Positions 10,780-22,440 of a DNA stretch of 64,000 bases are shown piece after piece. A program made the translations under genes and the position numbers. The notes under the pieces are model-generated. The model saw only the letters and a list, made by a program, of their open reading frames with translations. It searched no databases and was not told the origin of the DNA. This DNA is from Euphorbia lathyris (Eukaryota; Streptophyta; Magnoliopsida; Malpighiales; Euphorbiaceae), in NCBI RefSeq assembly GCF_963576675.1, contig NC_088915.1, forward strand, positions 31,339,501-31,403,500, given 5' to 3'. Numbering within the stretch: the first letter of the stretch is position 1; the number at the start of each line of letters is the position of its first letter.

Positions 10780-11575
10780 ATTATATTTAATTTCTATATT
10801 AAGTAAAATTATTATTATTACGCGTGTTTTAGCCTATTACACTAATTCGTGGACACAAATTTTTGTTAATTAACTATTTAATATTTCGATATAAGTATAA
10901 AATTGTCATTAATTATACACGTTAAAAACTTATTTTTTAAAGTTACCAAATTTAATAATATATTTGTAATGAAATGTACACTAATATTTTTATATTAGTA
11001 TAAAAAACTTATTATTTACTCTCTCAATTTTTCTAATTTTTTATTATAATATTTTCAATCTAATATTTAACCTCAATAATTTTACAAAATCATATTTTCT
11101 CATTTTATCCATAAAGTTTATTAGAGATCTTTTTTTATATATATAATATAAAAAGAGATCAAAAGTTGATGTTTACATTTTATATAGTTGTGTTGGCTAT
11201 ATTTTGTGAATATGTCTATTTCAACTTTGACTCGTGTGGAATTGGTGCATGCATGCTAGGGAAGTTAATTCTCCATTATTTCGGGTTGTAAAATGTGCCT
11301 TAAACTTGACTTCTAATAATTAAATGATCGGACGAAGGATGCAAATATTGATTAAAATCCTTCTTGGGTTTCTCTCCATTACAGGAAGCTTAAACTAGCT
11401 AAAATAATGTTGACTAAAATGAAATCAACGCAAAAGATTTGAGAATTTTTCCTTTTTACTGATTTTGCAAATATTTTATGATTACAGATGATAAAAACTT
11501 AAAACGAATCGTAAGAATTACAACTGAAAAGGGCACGTTAATTTCGTGAAGAAATTACATTTGATGGGAGGACAT
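10780..11575. repeat. Repeat A, copy 2 (uninterrupted reference copy)
   Basis: It aligns with copy 1 (about 420-640, then 2050-2530, then 6453-6510) without the LINE and CACTA insertions, so it shows the empty sites. It ends near GTGAAGAAATTACATTTGA and lacks the TATA-containing distal half seen in copies 1 and 3. Confidence 0.75.
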
Positions 11576-11650
11576 TCAAATCAAGTATTTTGCTTTCAAA
11601 ATTAGAAAATCAAATATGGGAATTATTTTAATTAATTTTGGTACAATTTA

Positions 11651-11728
11651 TTAGATATATATTGTATTTATGGTAATTATCCTATACATAAATATAGGAT
11701 AATTACCATAAATACAATATATATCTAA
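11651..11728. repeat. Perfect 36-bp inverted repeat with 6-nt loop
   Basis: The left arm (11651-11686, starting TTAGATATATATTG) and right arm (11693-11728, ending CAATATATATCTAA) are fully complementary over 36 bp and are separated by CATAAA. Such a short perfect hairpin may be a very small MITE (flanking TTA/TAA would fit a 3-bp duplication) or a palindromic duplication. It lies between repeat A copies 2 and 3 with no gene nearby. Confidence 0.85.
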
Positions 11729-11854
11729 CACAATTATTTAAGCTTTTGTCTTTTAACTAATTAATTTATGTAAAACCACTTAATAAATATTATATAAAAA
11801 ATAATAAAATATATTTCTTATCAAGCTCCTCGAGAGCTTCCGTTAGCTTTTTCC

Positions 11855-13695
11855 TTTTTATATTAGTATAAAAAACTTATTATTTATTCTCTCAATTTTC
11901 TAATTTTTTATTATAATATTTTCAATCTAATATTTAACCTTGATAATTTTACAAAATCATATTTTTCTCATTTTATCCATAAAGTTTATTAGAGATCAAT
12001 TTTTTTTTTTACAAAAAAAATTAAAAGTTATTGTTTACATTTTATATGGCTCTGTTGGCTATATTTTAGGAATATGCTTATTTCAACCCTAACTTGTATG
12101 GAATTGGTGAGGGCGTACTAGGGAAGTTATAATTTCTAATTATTTCGGGTTGTAAAATGCGCGTTAAACTTTACTTCTAACAATTAAACGATTGGACGAA
12201 TGATACAAGAATTGATAAAAAAAATCCTTCTTGGGTTCCTAGCTCCACTAGGAAAGCTTAACTAACTAAATCAATGGTGACTAAAATAAAATCAATACAA
12301 AGGATTTGGAAATTTTTCCTTTTTATTTATATTGTATATTTTGTGATTACAAACAGGGAGGAATCTAGCATGGGGGCACTGGAGGCAGTTGCCCCCACTG
12401 ATATTTGTATTTTTTTAAAACTAAGGTATTAATTTTGAAGTTTTAGAGTTTTGCCCCCTTCATCAATAGATGTTTAGGGTTTACTGGTTCTATAATTGAT
12501 GATCAAGAATGGTTTTAAATTTAATATTTTATTTTTATTTTTTTAGTTCTGTTTTAAAGCAAAACAATGTCGTTTTATTTAATTAGAACTATGTTGTTTT
12601 ATTACAAAAAAAATAAAAAAAATAAAAAGTAAATATTTAAATGTAAAACTAAATAAATTCTAAAACAAACCATCGGTCTTTCTTACTCTTTTTAATCTCT
12701 TTAGTTCTTCTTCCTCAATTCCTCTTTCTTCTTAAGCCTAAATTGAAATCCCTAATCCTAAGTAAGATTAAATCAAAATCAGCAGCCAATCCCTCCGTAA
12801 TTGGATCCTTGGTCCAGCACTCCATCTCCAATCTTTGCCTCTATGTTTTGGTATTTTTTTGCTCCTACTTGAATTTTGATTTGATATTTCTGCTAGTATT
12901 TTACTTGAACTCGAGCTTTGATCTCTGGTTTTCTATAATTATTAATTTTTGGATAAAAATTATTTTAGTCGTATTGATGTCCCCATGGAGGAGAAATCCT
13001 GGATTCGCCCCTAATTACAAATGATAAAAATTGGAAACGAAAGCAAGAATTACAATTGAAAAGAGTTCGTTAATTTCATAAAGAAATTAGTTTGACAAAG
13101 CAATTAATCTTAAGAATGGAATATTGCAAAATTTGAAATTTAAAATAACATTCTTGAAGTTGTAATTGGATTGATAAATCTTCGGCGTTTGGAGTTGAAA
13201 ATTGACCCCGTGTTATGGATGATAACTGATGTGATTGATTAAACGGAGAATTGTATGAAGGTATGAATTGAAAACTAGAATTTGTATTGAATGATGCTTT
13301 TAAGCTTTTAGGGAAAATGTCAATGGGAACTTGGTTTTGAGCAAATTGAAGACTGGGGGAATGAAATTAAAGACTTAAGGATAAAAATTAAAGCTTTAGA
13401 AGCTTGATCGTTTGGGAAGAACGAATTTTGGAAGAACTAACTAAGAGGAAGAATTGAATTTTCATTGTAGAGATTGAATAAATATTGGTTGGGGTTCAGA
13501 ATGATGAATTGAGGTCTTATTTATAGCCCATAATCCAAACCCCATGTCCTATGAATTCCTATTTTTGCTCCCATTATTCCCATTAATGATAATGCAGAGT
13601 TTGAAGACTAAGAAACGTGGATAGTAGACGATTTTACGTTGAGAAAATGATATTAAGGTCCTCGTCTCGCCAAGATGGGGTATGTCTCGCTGATA
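11855..13695. repeat. Repeat A, copy 3 (split by an hAT element)
   Basis: It aligns with copy 1 from TATTAGTATAAAAAACTTAT through GATATTCCAT-type sequence to CTCGTCTCGCCAAGATGG, including the distal half with the minus-strand TATA box (13518-13525). It is interrupted at 12354-13013. It ends near 13695, where homology to copy 1 (GTATGTCTCG) stops. Confidence 0.75.
12354..13013. mobile_element. Non-autonomous hAT element
   Basis: A perfect 8-bp target duplication ATTACAAA (12346-12353 and 13014-13021) flanks it, and 8 bp is diagnostic of hAT. The left end CAGGGAGGAATCTAG and inverse right end TAGGGGCGAATCCAGG form an imperfect hAT-type TIR. The 660-bp body has no transposase; the small frame starting at 12743 has no recognisable motif. 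Confidence 0.85.
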
Positions 13696-14278
13696 TTGCT
13701 TTGAAGCTTATCTTCAGACAAAGCTTAGCTTTTGAAGCAGAACCTTCTTCTTCTATTGAGTCAGAAGATGAACCACCAGGTGAAAGCTGAAAACTATCTC
13801 AAAATGAGAGAGATTGGAGTTAGGGTTTAGGTAAGAGAATTAAAAAGATAGAGGAATTATAAGGCAAGAGATGAATCAGTGGGGAGAATAAAGAGTAAGA
13901 CAAGTAGGTGAGTGTTTTACGAAGATTTCCATATTGAAAACTTCTTCAACAAGTGATTTGGATTTTCATGGAATGGAAAGGATACCATTCGCCAGTAGAA
14001 CTCTTCGCTTCCCTTTCCATTTATTTATCATCCGCGTCCTCGTCTTCTATTAATTACAACGCTAACTAAGCGATGCTGTCTCAGAAGATTTCTAAAAAAC
14101 TTTTAGTCCACTTTCCAAAAATAATATAAATAATTGGCTCTTAGTGATTTAAAAGTAACTAAGATATATCATCTCCAACAATACTCGTTATATTCACTTC
14201 TTATTTATTATTTTATAATTAAAATTATTAATGATGGTTATATAGTGAAAAAAGATAGACTCTTTAATAATAAATTAT
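13696..14278. other. Intergenic, possible gene fragment
   Basis: From about 13695 a short open run reads DIALKLIFRQSLAFEAEPSS then SIESEDEPPGES and a stop. It looks like the C-terminal end of some gene but I do not recognise it. The rest (13830-14278) is non-coding as far as I can see. Confidence 0.3.
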
Positions 14279-14942
14279 GGGTTTTTCTATCATGTGCCCA
14301 AAGGGCACATGATAGTAAAAGATTTTGCACACATTAAGCCTTTATTAGCCTTTCTATTTTCAAGATCCTACTTAATTAGTGGGATTATCAATAAATGTTT
14401 AATTAAAGAATATATATTCTCTCTCCTCTCTTTTCTCCTTACCAAAATACTATCAAACTCCTAAAAATTCTACGCCTACAATTTTATTTTTTTCCTTTTT
14501 ACCATAAAAATCATAAAAAAAAATCATGTAATGAAAAAAGAGTTAAAATAGAAAATTCCAAACAAAATACTTGTACTGTTTTGTTAAACAATCCTTGGAA
14601 TGTTTTGAATGTAATTTCATTATTATTTAGTTTAAACAAATTAAATCCATGTATTTTGTTTGGAATTTTCTATTTTAACTCCTTTTTTCATTACATGGTT
14701 TTTTTTTATGATTTTTATGGTAAAAAGGAAAAAATAAAATTGTAGGCGTAGAATTTTTAGGAGTTTGATAGTATTTTGATAAGGAGAAAAGAGAGGAGAG
14801 AGAATATATATTCTTTAATTAAACATTTATTGATAATCTCACTAATTAAGTAGGATCTTGAAAATATGAAGGCTAATAAAGGCTTAATATGTGCAAAATC
14901 TTTTACTATCATGTGCCCTTTGAGCACATGATAGAAAAACCC
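14279..14942. mobile_element. Foldback Mutator-like MITE with 9-bp TSD
   Basis: The element is almost entirely an inverted repeat, with arms of about 280 bp each around a loop of about 100 bp. It starts GGGTTTTTCTATCATGTGCC and ends GGGCACATGATAG-type sequence, closing with AAAAACCC. A perfect 9-bp target duplication ATAAATTAT (14270-14278 and 14943-14951) points to the Mutator superfamily. Near each tip is a nested small palindrome (GTGCCCAAAGGGCAC on the left, GTGCCCTTTGAGCAC on the right). It has no coding capacity. A transcript across it would form a long double-stranded RNA. Confidence 0.92.
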
Positions 14943-14951
14943 ATAAATTAT

Positions 14952-15208
14952 TAATAAAAAATGAAGTTAAGAGGTATTAAGAGATGGAGAGAGACTCCCT
15001 ATTAATAGAGAAATTAGAGAGACTATTAGTGATTTGAACCCACTAAAAAACTATTGGAGCTAATTTTTAATTCTCTCCGCGCAAATTTTAACTTAAGTAA
15101 TTACTTATCAAAATTATACTTTCTTTTTCAGTTTATACAATATCCCTTATCATTAAACAACGTTTCACAATTTTTCCAAAAAAAAAATGTTTAACAATAT
15201 TATTATTA
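14952..15208. other. AT-rich spacer, no gene
   Basis: Short non-coding stretch between the foldback element and the Helitron end. No features recognised beyond A/T runs. Confidence 0.4.
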
Positions 15209-15573
15209 CTAGTCGAAAACCCGTGCGATGCACGGGATATGAAACTTTTATATAATTTAGACAAATAAATAAATTGACATATTTACTTTTAAATAATTTT
15301 ATATCATGCTATGAAAAAATTTATATTATATATATTTGAAACTAATATATATTTTTTAATGATAATTCAAATTAAATTAATTTTATAAATAATTGACTAC
15401 TTTTTTTATAGAATTTTAACTAAAGATAAATGATTTATTTATTTTTAAAAAATTCAATGATTTGTATTTTTTAGGAATTTTAATACATTTTCATATTCCA
15501 AATATTCTGTGAAACAATAATAATAAAATAGCAGATTAATTAAGAAATATATTAGAATATAATAAAAAAAACC

Positions 15574-15795
15574 AAAAATTGAATTAAACTATAATTAAAA
15601 TTAAATATTATATTTACAATACAAAAGAATTACAATATAGGTTAAACAAAAATTGAATTAAACTACAATTAAAATTAAATATTATATCTACAATACAAAA
15701 GAATTACAATATAGGTTAAACAAAAATTGAATTAAACTACAATTAAAATTAAATATTATATCTACGATACAAAAGAATTACAATCTATGTTAAAA
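15574..15795. repeat. 74-bp tandem repeat, about 3 copies
   Basis: The unit begins AAAAATTGAATTAAACTACA and includes ATACAAAAGAATTACAATAT. Copies start at 15574, 15648 and 15722 and are nearly identical. It lies inside the Helitron. Confidence 0.85.
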
Positions 15796-17217
15796 TGGAA
15801 GCAACATCAATATATTATTCTATAAACTATTACAACCAATAGTTTTCTAATGTTGCATATGAAGAAACTTTATTAATTCAATATGTTACATATAAAAAAA
15901 AATAAAATTCGTAAGAATTAGTCACAAATTCATCTTGTGATAATTATTTTGGTTGATGGAATTTCATGATCACCAAGTATTCGAATTCAGTTATTCATTA
16001 TGCTACAATAACCCAATATATCTAATTGAATCAGTTTAAGATGATGATTTCTCCTATTTTCATCTCGTAATATCTCATCAAGACATTCGATCAATTTGTT
16101 CTTCATTCTTTCACTATATAGAATATCAGCATACTCGCATATATCACTTATTTGACTTCATTAATATTTTATAATAATTATATATTCTTGAATTTTGTAA
16201 GTAAGAAAAACAAACAAAAGAATTGAAAAAAAATGAAGGGACGAAAAAGATAATTAGGAGAGAACCATCTTCCTCTCGGGTTTTTTGTTTTTAAATAAGA
16301 TAGAATGTCGAGACACAAGCGTATAAAGAGGGGAGTGAAAATATTTTTTGCCCATTAATTAAACATTTTATTTTTTCTTAATGAAGTATTAAGTCCATAA
16401 ATTAATTTTAGTTAAATAGAATTAAATCGCAATAGTAACCACTCAGTACAAAAAAAACGTTTTATAATTAATATGTGAAATTAATTATATTAATTAGAAT
16501 CATTATGCTCAACATTTGAGAATTTGAAGAGATTCAAATAATAATATTTTCTTAATTAATATTTTTCAATAATTTGTCCTATGATCATATTTCATTTTCA
16601 TCTGTTAAAAACTCTTGAAATACTAACAATTTTATACGAACCATAATATAATAGTTAAAAATTATATAAGCCAATGTTGCAAAAGCAATTATCTCAATAT
16701 CCATAATTAATGTGCATTTTTAGGATTTTGAGCATCAAAATTTATTTTTATTTACCTTGATTTTGAATTCGTATCTAGCATAATCTACATTCTTCAAGAA
16801 TAAACATCTTATCAAGCGTATTAGACGCTTACAATCTCCTTGTCTAGAAAATTGGAAAAAAATAACTTCTTGATAATGATAATAATAATAATAATATAAC
16901 ATAATTTATATTGAAATAAACTTCATTGTAAGTATAATATTCCAATATCTCTTTAATATTTTATTTAATATGTCTCAAACTTCAATGAACAACTATCGTG
17001 TGAAACTTTATATCTATTTGTACCAAAATGCATAAAAATAAAAAATACAATCCATATCAATTAGCTAAACTCAAACTAAAAAAATGAGTCGATTTCAACA
17101 TGTTCCGAATTAGAAAAATTAATCTAACTTCAATTAAAACTAAAAATTGAGTTCATAAAAAGCCGAAAATCTAAATTTTAGTTAGAGTTAACAATCAAAA
17201 CGATAACACCTAGGAAC

Positions 17218-17520
17218 TGTTCAAATATTAAACTTAAATTTTTAATTTAAAAAAAAAATTCAAAGTGCATCACGTGAATGCATTGAGAAGTGGAGCAAAA
17301 GTCTTAAGTCAAATGGTCTAAATAATTAAAGTATGGTAGTAATAAATGTGTATGTGTACACATTAGTATGTTTGATTTTTTATGTATTTCTAAAACTATA
17401 TATATGGGTTGTGTGATTTAAAGTTAGTATGTTTGAAAAATAAGAGAGTTTGTAACAGTTATTATGATTTAAAAAATATTAATATTAGTCCTTCTCTTCC
17501 TTAAATTTTTATCTCCAACA
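17218..17520 (+). repeat. Copia 5' LTR
   Basis: 303-bp LTR running from TGTTCAAATA to CTCCAACA, nearly identical to the copy at 21683-21986. Confidence 0.95.
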
Positions 17521-17523
17521 AAG

Positions 17524-17536
17524 TGGTATCAGAGCC
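17524..17536 (+). promoter_or_regulatory. Primer-binding site (initiator Met tRNA)
   Basis: TGGTATCAGAGCC begins three bases after the 5' LTR. It is the standard plant copia primer-binding site, complementary to the 3' end of tRNA-iMet. Confidence 0.9.
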
Positions 17537-17578
17537 ACATTACGAGAGTCAGTCTTCCGCAAAACAAACCCTACAAAA

Positions 17579-20500
17579 ATGTCAGACGGTCTCAAACTTC
17601 CTTATCAATACCCTCAGCTCACCAAAACCAATTATTCAAGTTGGTGTATTCGAATGAAGGCGTTACTCGGATGTCAAGATGTTTGGGATATAGTCGAAAA
17701 AGGCTACGTAGTCCCAGGTAATGAGGCAGCGTTGACACAGGCAGAAAAAGATACTCTGCAGAAAAATCGCAAAAGCGATCAAAAGGCGCTTACCCTTATC
17801 CATCAAGGTTTGGATGAATTAATATTCGAGAAAGTAGCCGAAGCTACGACCGCCAAACAAGCTTGGGAAATCCTACGAGTTTCTCTTCAAGGGGAGGAGA
17901 AAGTTAAAAAAGTTCGTTTGCAGATGCTGAGAGGAGAATTTGAGATGATGAGGGTGAAAGAGACGGAAGCCATTAGTGATTACTCATCCCGAGTAAAATC
18001 TGTCGTAAATCAGATGCGGCAGTATGGAGAAAAAATTGAAGAGTCCAGAATTGTTGAAAAAATTCTCTGATCACTACTACCAAAATTTGATTACGTAGTG
18101 GTGGCTATGGAGGAGTCCAGGGACATCAGCGAAATGTTCGTTGATGAAGTTGTAGGGTCACTACAAGCACGAGAGGAGCGGTTTGAGAAACGAAGAGAAG
18201 ATTCCGCAGAACAAGTCTTAGCAACAAAGGCTGTGTTTAAAAATGGCGAAAGTAGTCAGTCCGACAGAGGACGCGGAAGAGGTCGAGGAGGAAATGGTAG
18301 AGGATGAGGACGTGGCAGAAATGAAAACGGCAACAACAACAATGACAGAAGCACTCAATTCACCAGAGGTAGAGGAAGAGGCCGAGGACGCGGTCAAGGA
18401 AGAGGAAACTGGAGGCCGAATGAAGGACGTGACAAGTCCAATATTCAGTGTTATAATTGTTCCAAGTATGGTCACTACGCGGTAGAATGTTGGAGTCCCC
18501 CTAAGGAGGTAGAGGAGACTGCCAATAATATTCAAGATGAGGAAGTAACTAGCACTGTGTTACTTACCTATGAAGGTGAAGAAAATCGTGAAAATAATAT
18601 ATGGTATCTTGACAATGCGGCAAGTAACCATATGTGTGGTGACAAGAAGATGTTCGTGGAGCTCTATGAATCCGTTCGTGGTAATGTTGTATTTGGAGAT
18701 TCCTCTAAGGTTCCTATTACAGGCAAAGGAACCATTCTTATTCGGCTCAAAAATGGCGCTCACCAGTTTATTGATAATGTTTATTATGTTCCCAACATGA
18801 AAAGCAATATTTTGAGTTTGGGACAATTACTGGAGAAAAATTATGAAGTTCACATGGTGGACCGGAAACTACTCTTGTTGAATGAGAAAAAGGAGCTGAT
18901 TGCACGAGTACCCATGGCGAGAAACAGAATGTTCACAATTAACAATCAGACGGACGTGGCCAAATGTTTGAAAGCTTGTGTGCAAAGTCCCCCCTGGCTT
19001 TGGCATTTACGGTACGGACATCTCAATTTTGGAGGACTGAAGCAGTTGGGACAGAAGCAGATGGTAAACGGATTGCCTCATATTGACCAACCTCATCAAC
19101 TGTGTCAAGGATGTCTTGTTGGAAAACAATTCAGAACCAGTTTTCCAAAGGAGTCCATGTCAAGAGCAAAGGCACCACTTGAGCTAGTTCACACAGATGT
19201 GTGTGGACCGATCACTCCACAATCTTTGGGTAAAAATAAATATTTTCTACTTTTCATTGATGATTATAGTAGAAAAACTTGGGTGTATTTTTTGAAGGAA
19301 AAAACAGAAGTTTTTGAGACATTTAAAAAATTCAAAGTCCAAGTGGAGAAAGAAAGTGGTCATTTTATTAAAGCACTCAGATCAGACAGAGGCGGAGAAT
19401 ACATGTCCATCTCTTTCAAGCAATTTTGTGAAAAGCATGGAATCCGTCATTTCCTTTCAGTCCCCAGATCACCTCAGCAAAATGGCGTAGTAGAAAGAAA
19501 GAACAGAACGGTGCTCAACATGGTGAGGAGCATGTCAAAAAGCAAAAATTTACCGAAGGAGTTATGGGCCGAAGCAGTAGACTGTGCTGTCTACCTGTTG
19601 AACAGATCGCCAACTGTCAGTGTTTGGGATCAAACTCCACAAGAAGCATGGAGCGGAATAAAACCCAGTATTTCTCATTTGCGTGTTTTTGGCAGTGTTG
19701 CTCATGTCCATGTACCGGATGAAGAACGCAAGAAGCTAGATGATAAAAGCAAGAAATATTTGTTTGTGGGCTATTCAGAACATTCCAAAGGGTACAAAAT
19801 GTTCGATCCGCAGACTCAGAAAATTGTAATCAGTAGAGATGTCACCATTGATGAAGAAGCAGTTTGGGACTGGACCGATGAAAAAGAAAACAACTACAGT
19901 TTTTATCCTTTCATGGATGAAGACAATGATCAGGAAGAACCAGCCACAGTCACGACCACAACACCAGCAACCAGTTCGACATCAGCAAGCTCATCCAGTT
20001 CAACTTCATCCTTGAGTAATGTAGACAGTTCAGATGAACATCCGCCCGGAAAGCCAAAAAAATTCATACCTATTAAAGATCTCTATGATGTAACAAGAAA
20101 TCTCGATGATGAATTAACTCTTTATTGTCATTTTGTTAATGATGAACCAACAGATCCAGAAGAAGCAATGAAAGATGAAAAATGGAGAAAAGCCATGGAA
20201 GAGGAGATTCATTCGATCGAGAAAAATAAAACATGGGAGCTGACGTCACTTCCGGCCGGTCAAAAACCCATTGGAGTTAAATGGGTGTTCAAAGCAAAGA
20301 AAGATGCAAACGGTGAAATTGTCCGACATAAAGCAAGATTGGTGGCGAAAGGGTTCAGTCAACGACCCGGAATTGACTATAATGAAGTTTTTGCTCCTGT
20401 TGCCAGAATGGAGAGTATCAGACTGATAATTTCTGTAGCTGCTCAACACGGGTGGAGAATCCATCAAATGGACGTGAAATCTGTATTTCTCAACGGATAT

Positions 20501-21669
20501 CTGGAAGAGGAAATTTATATCCAGCAACCACCTGGGTATGTTGTGAAAGGTCAAGAAAATAAAGTGCTAAAATTGAAAAAGGCACTTTATGGTCTTAAGC
20601 AAGCACCACGAGCCTGGAACAATCGCATTGACAAATATTTTCAAGAAAATGGTTTTGTCAAGTGCCCACATGAATATGCCCTGTATGCAAAGGTGAAAAA
20701 TGGAGATATGTTACTTGTTTGTTTGTATGTGGATGATCTCATTTTTACAGGGAACAATCCTAAGATGTTTGAAGAGTTCAAGAAGACAATGGCTCGTGAG
20801 TTCGAGATGACTGACATTGGTCTAATATCATATTATCTTGGCATTGAAGTGAAGCAGAATGACAACGGAATTTTTATTTCTCAAAGTGGTTTTCGAAGGA
20901 GATCTTAAAGAAGTTCAAGATGGAAAATTGTAATTCCGTCAGCACGTCGGTCGAATGTGGAATCAAGTTGACGAAAGATGAAGGTGGAGACAGAGTCAAC
21001 CCGACATTATTCCGAAGTTTGGTCGGAAGTCTCAGATACTTGACGTGTACGAGACCAGATATTCTTTATGCAGTCGGCTTAGTAAGTCGATACATGGAAG
21101 CCCCAACGGTGTCACATTGGAATGCAGCAAAAAGAATTCTCCGTTACGTGAAAGGTACAACTAATTTGGGATTACATTATTCAAAAACTGACGATTTCAA
21201 ATTAGTTGGATTCTGTGATAGTGATTGGGCCGGTGACAAGGATGACCGAAAAAGTACAACTGGTTTTGTATTTTTTCTGGGTGATACTGCATTTACATGG
21301 AGTTCGAAGAAGCAGGCAATTGTGACGTTGTCAACCTGTGAAGCTGAATATGTTGCTGCAACCTCATGTGTGTGTCATGCAATTTGGCTCCGAAAATTGC
21401 TAGAAGAATTTCAGATGACTCAAAATGATCCGACGGAGATTTTTATCGATAATAAATCTGCATTGGCATTAGCAAAAAATCCAGTGTTTCATGATCGAAG
21501 TAAGCACATTGATACGAGATATCATTTTATCCGGGAGTGCATTGAGCAAAAGGAGGTGACACTGAAGTACGTAAAGACGGAAGATCAGATTGCAGATATC
21601 TTTATGAAACCGTTAAAGTACGATATGTTCAGTCATTTGAGAGATCATCTAGGAGTCACGAAAAATTAA
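17579..21669 (+). pseudogene. Copia gag-pol polyprotein, broken
   Basis: A single gag-pol frame starts [20 protein letters not shown]. In order it has a UBN2-type gag; a CCHC zinc knuckle (CYNCSKYGHYAVEC, about 18450); and a protease motif that reads DNAAS where D-S/N-G-A is expected. Next come a GAG-pre-integrase H-H-C-C segment (HLRYGHLN to CQGCLVGK), integrase with D, D and E in HTDVCGP, RSDRGGEY and NGVVERKN, and RT with YVDDLIF (about 20727). RNase H (CDSDWAGD, STCEAEYVA, HIDTRYHFI) ends at the TAA of 21667. The frame is interrupted by TGA at 18068 and 18305 (both fit CGA-to-TGA) and by a 1-base frameshift near 20890. It is therefore probably dead, though structurally almost complete. 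Confidence 0.93.
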
Positions 21670-21682
21670 GTTTAAGGAGGCA

Positions 21683-21986
21683 TGTTCAAATATTAAACTT
21701 AAATTTTTAATTTAAAAAAAAAAAATTCAAAGTGCATCACGTGAATGCATTGAGAAGTGGAGCAAAAGTCTTAAGTCAAATGGTCTAAATAATTAAGTAT
21801 GGTAGTAATAAATGTGTATGTGTACACATTAGTATGTTTGATTTTTTATGTATTTCTAAAACTATATATATGGGTTGTGTGATTTAAAGTTAGTATGTTT
21901 GAAAAATAAGAGAGTTTGTAACAGTTATTATGATTTAAAAAATATTAATATTAGTCCTTCTCTTCCTTAAATTTTTATCTCCAACA
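21683..21986 (+). repeat. Copia 3' LTR
   Basis: 304-bp LTR running from TGTTCAAATA to CTCCAACA. It follows the purine tract and nearly matches the 5' LTR. Confidence 0.95.
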
Positions 21987-22039
21987 CATATACTAAAAAA
22001 GAATGCAAATATTCAAAATCTTTATTTTAGTCATTTTGA

Positions 22040-22440
22040 AAAATAAATAAATAAAAAAGAAAACATGGATAAGATAGCGAGAGGTATGGAATCTGGATAA
22101 CGACAGAAATGCAATTTCATCTCTGAAAGATGAAACTATGACAACAATTGTTTAATAAAAATAAAACAACACAATTGAGAAAGCCAAAAATTGAGTTCAT
22201 ATAAAACCGAAAATCTAAATTTTAGTTAAGAGTCTTCTATTTCTGTCGGATTTCTTCAATTGAAGCTATCAGTTTGGAAAAAAAACAAATAAAAAAGAAA
22301 ACATGGATAAGATAGCGAGAGGTATAGAACCTGGGTAACAACAGAAATGAATCTGAAAGATGAAACTATAACAACTATTGTTTAATAAAAATAAAACAAC
22401 AACATAATTGAGAACAAAATAACTACAACATATGAAAAAA
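22040..22440. repeat. Imperfect tandem duplication inside the Helitron
   Basis: AAAAAAGAAAACATGGATAA with GATAGCGAGAGGTAT occurs at about 22053 and again at about 22292. Each copy is followed by an ACGACAGAAAT- or ACAACAGAAAT-type block and then TTGTTTAATAAAAATAAAAC. The unit is about 240 bp. A segment in it (AAAAATTGAGTTCATA with CCGAAAATCTAAATTTTAG) also occurs left of the copia element at about 17150. Confidence 0.75.

Larger units (their letters stand above)
17218..21986 (+). mobile_element. Young Ty1/copia LTR retrotransposon
   Basis: The LTRs (17218-17520, 303 bp; 21683-21986, 304 bp) begin TGTTCAAATA and end CTCCAACA. They differ by only two small run-length changes that I can see (A10 versus A12 near the start; AATTAAAGT versus AATTAAGT), which implies recent insertion. 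The primer-binding site TGGTATCAGAGCC (17524-17536) matches the initiator Met-tRNA 3' end, and a purine tract (TTTAAGGAGG) precedes the 3' LTR. The expected 5-bp target duplication is absent: the flanks are GGAAC on the left and CATAT on the right. Confidence 0.95.

Noticed and set aside
18218..18535. Antisense Ser/Thr-rich frame of 105 codons
   Set aside because: It is the reverse of the GR-rich copia nucleocapsid region with its zinc knuckle; no independent support.
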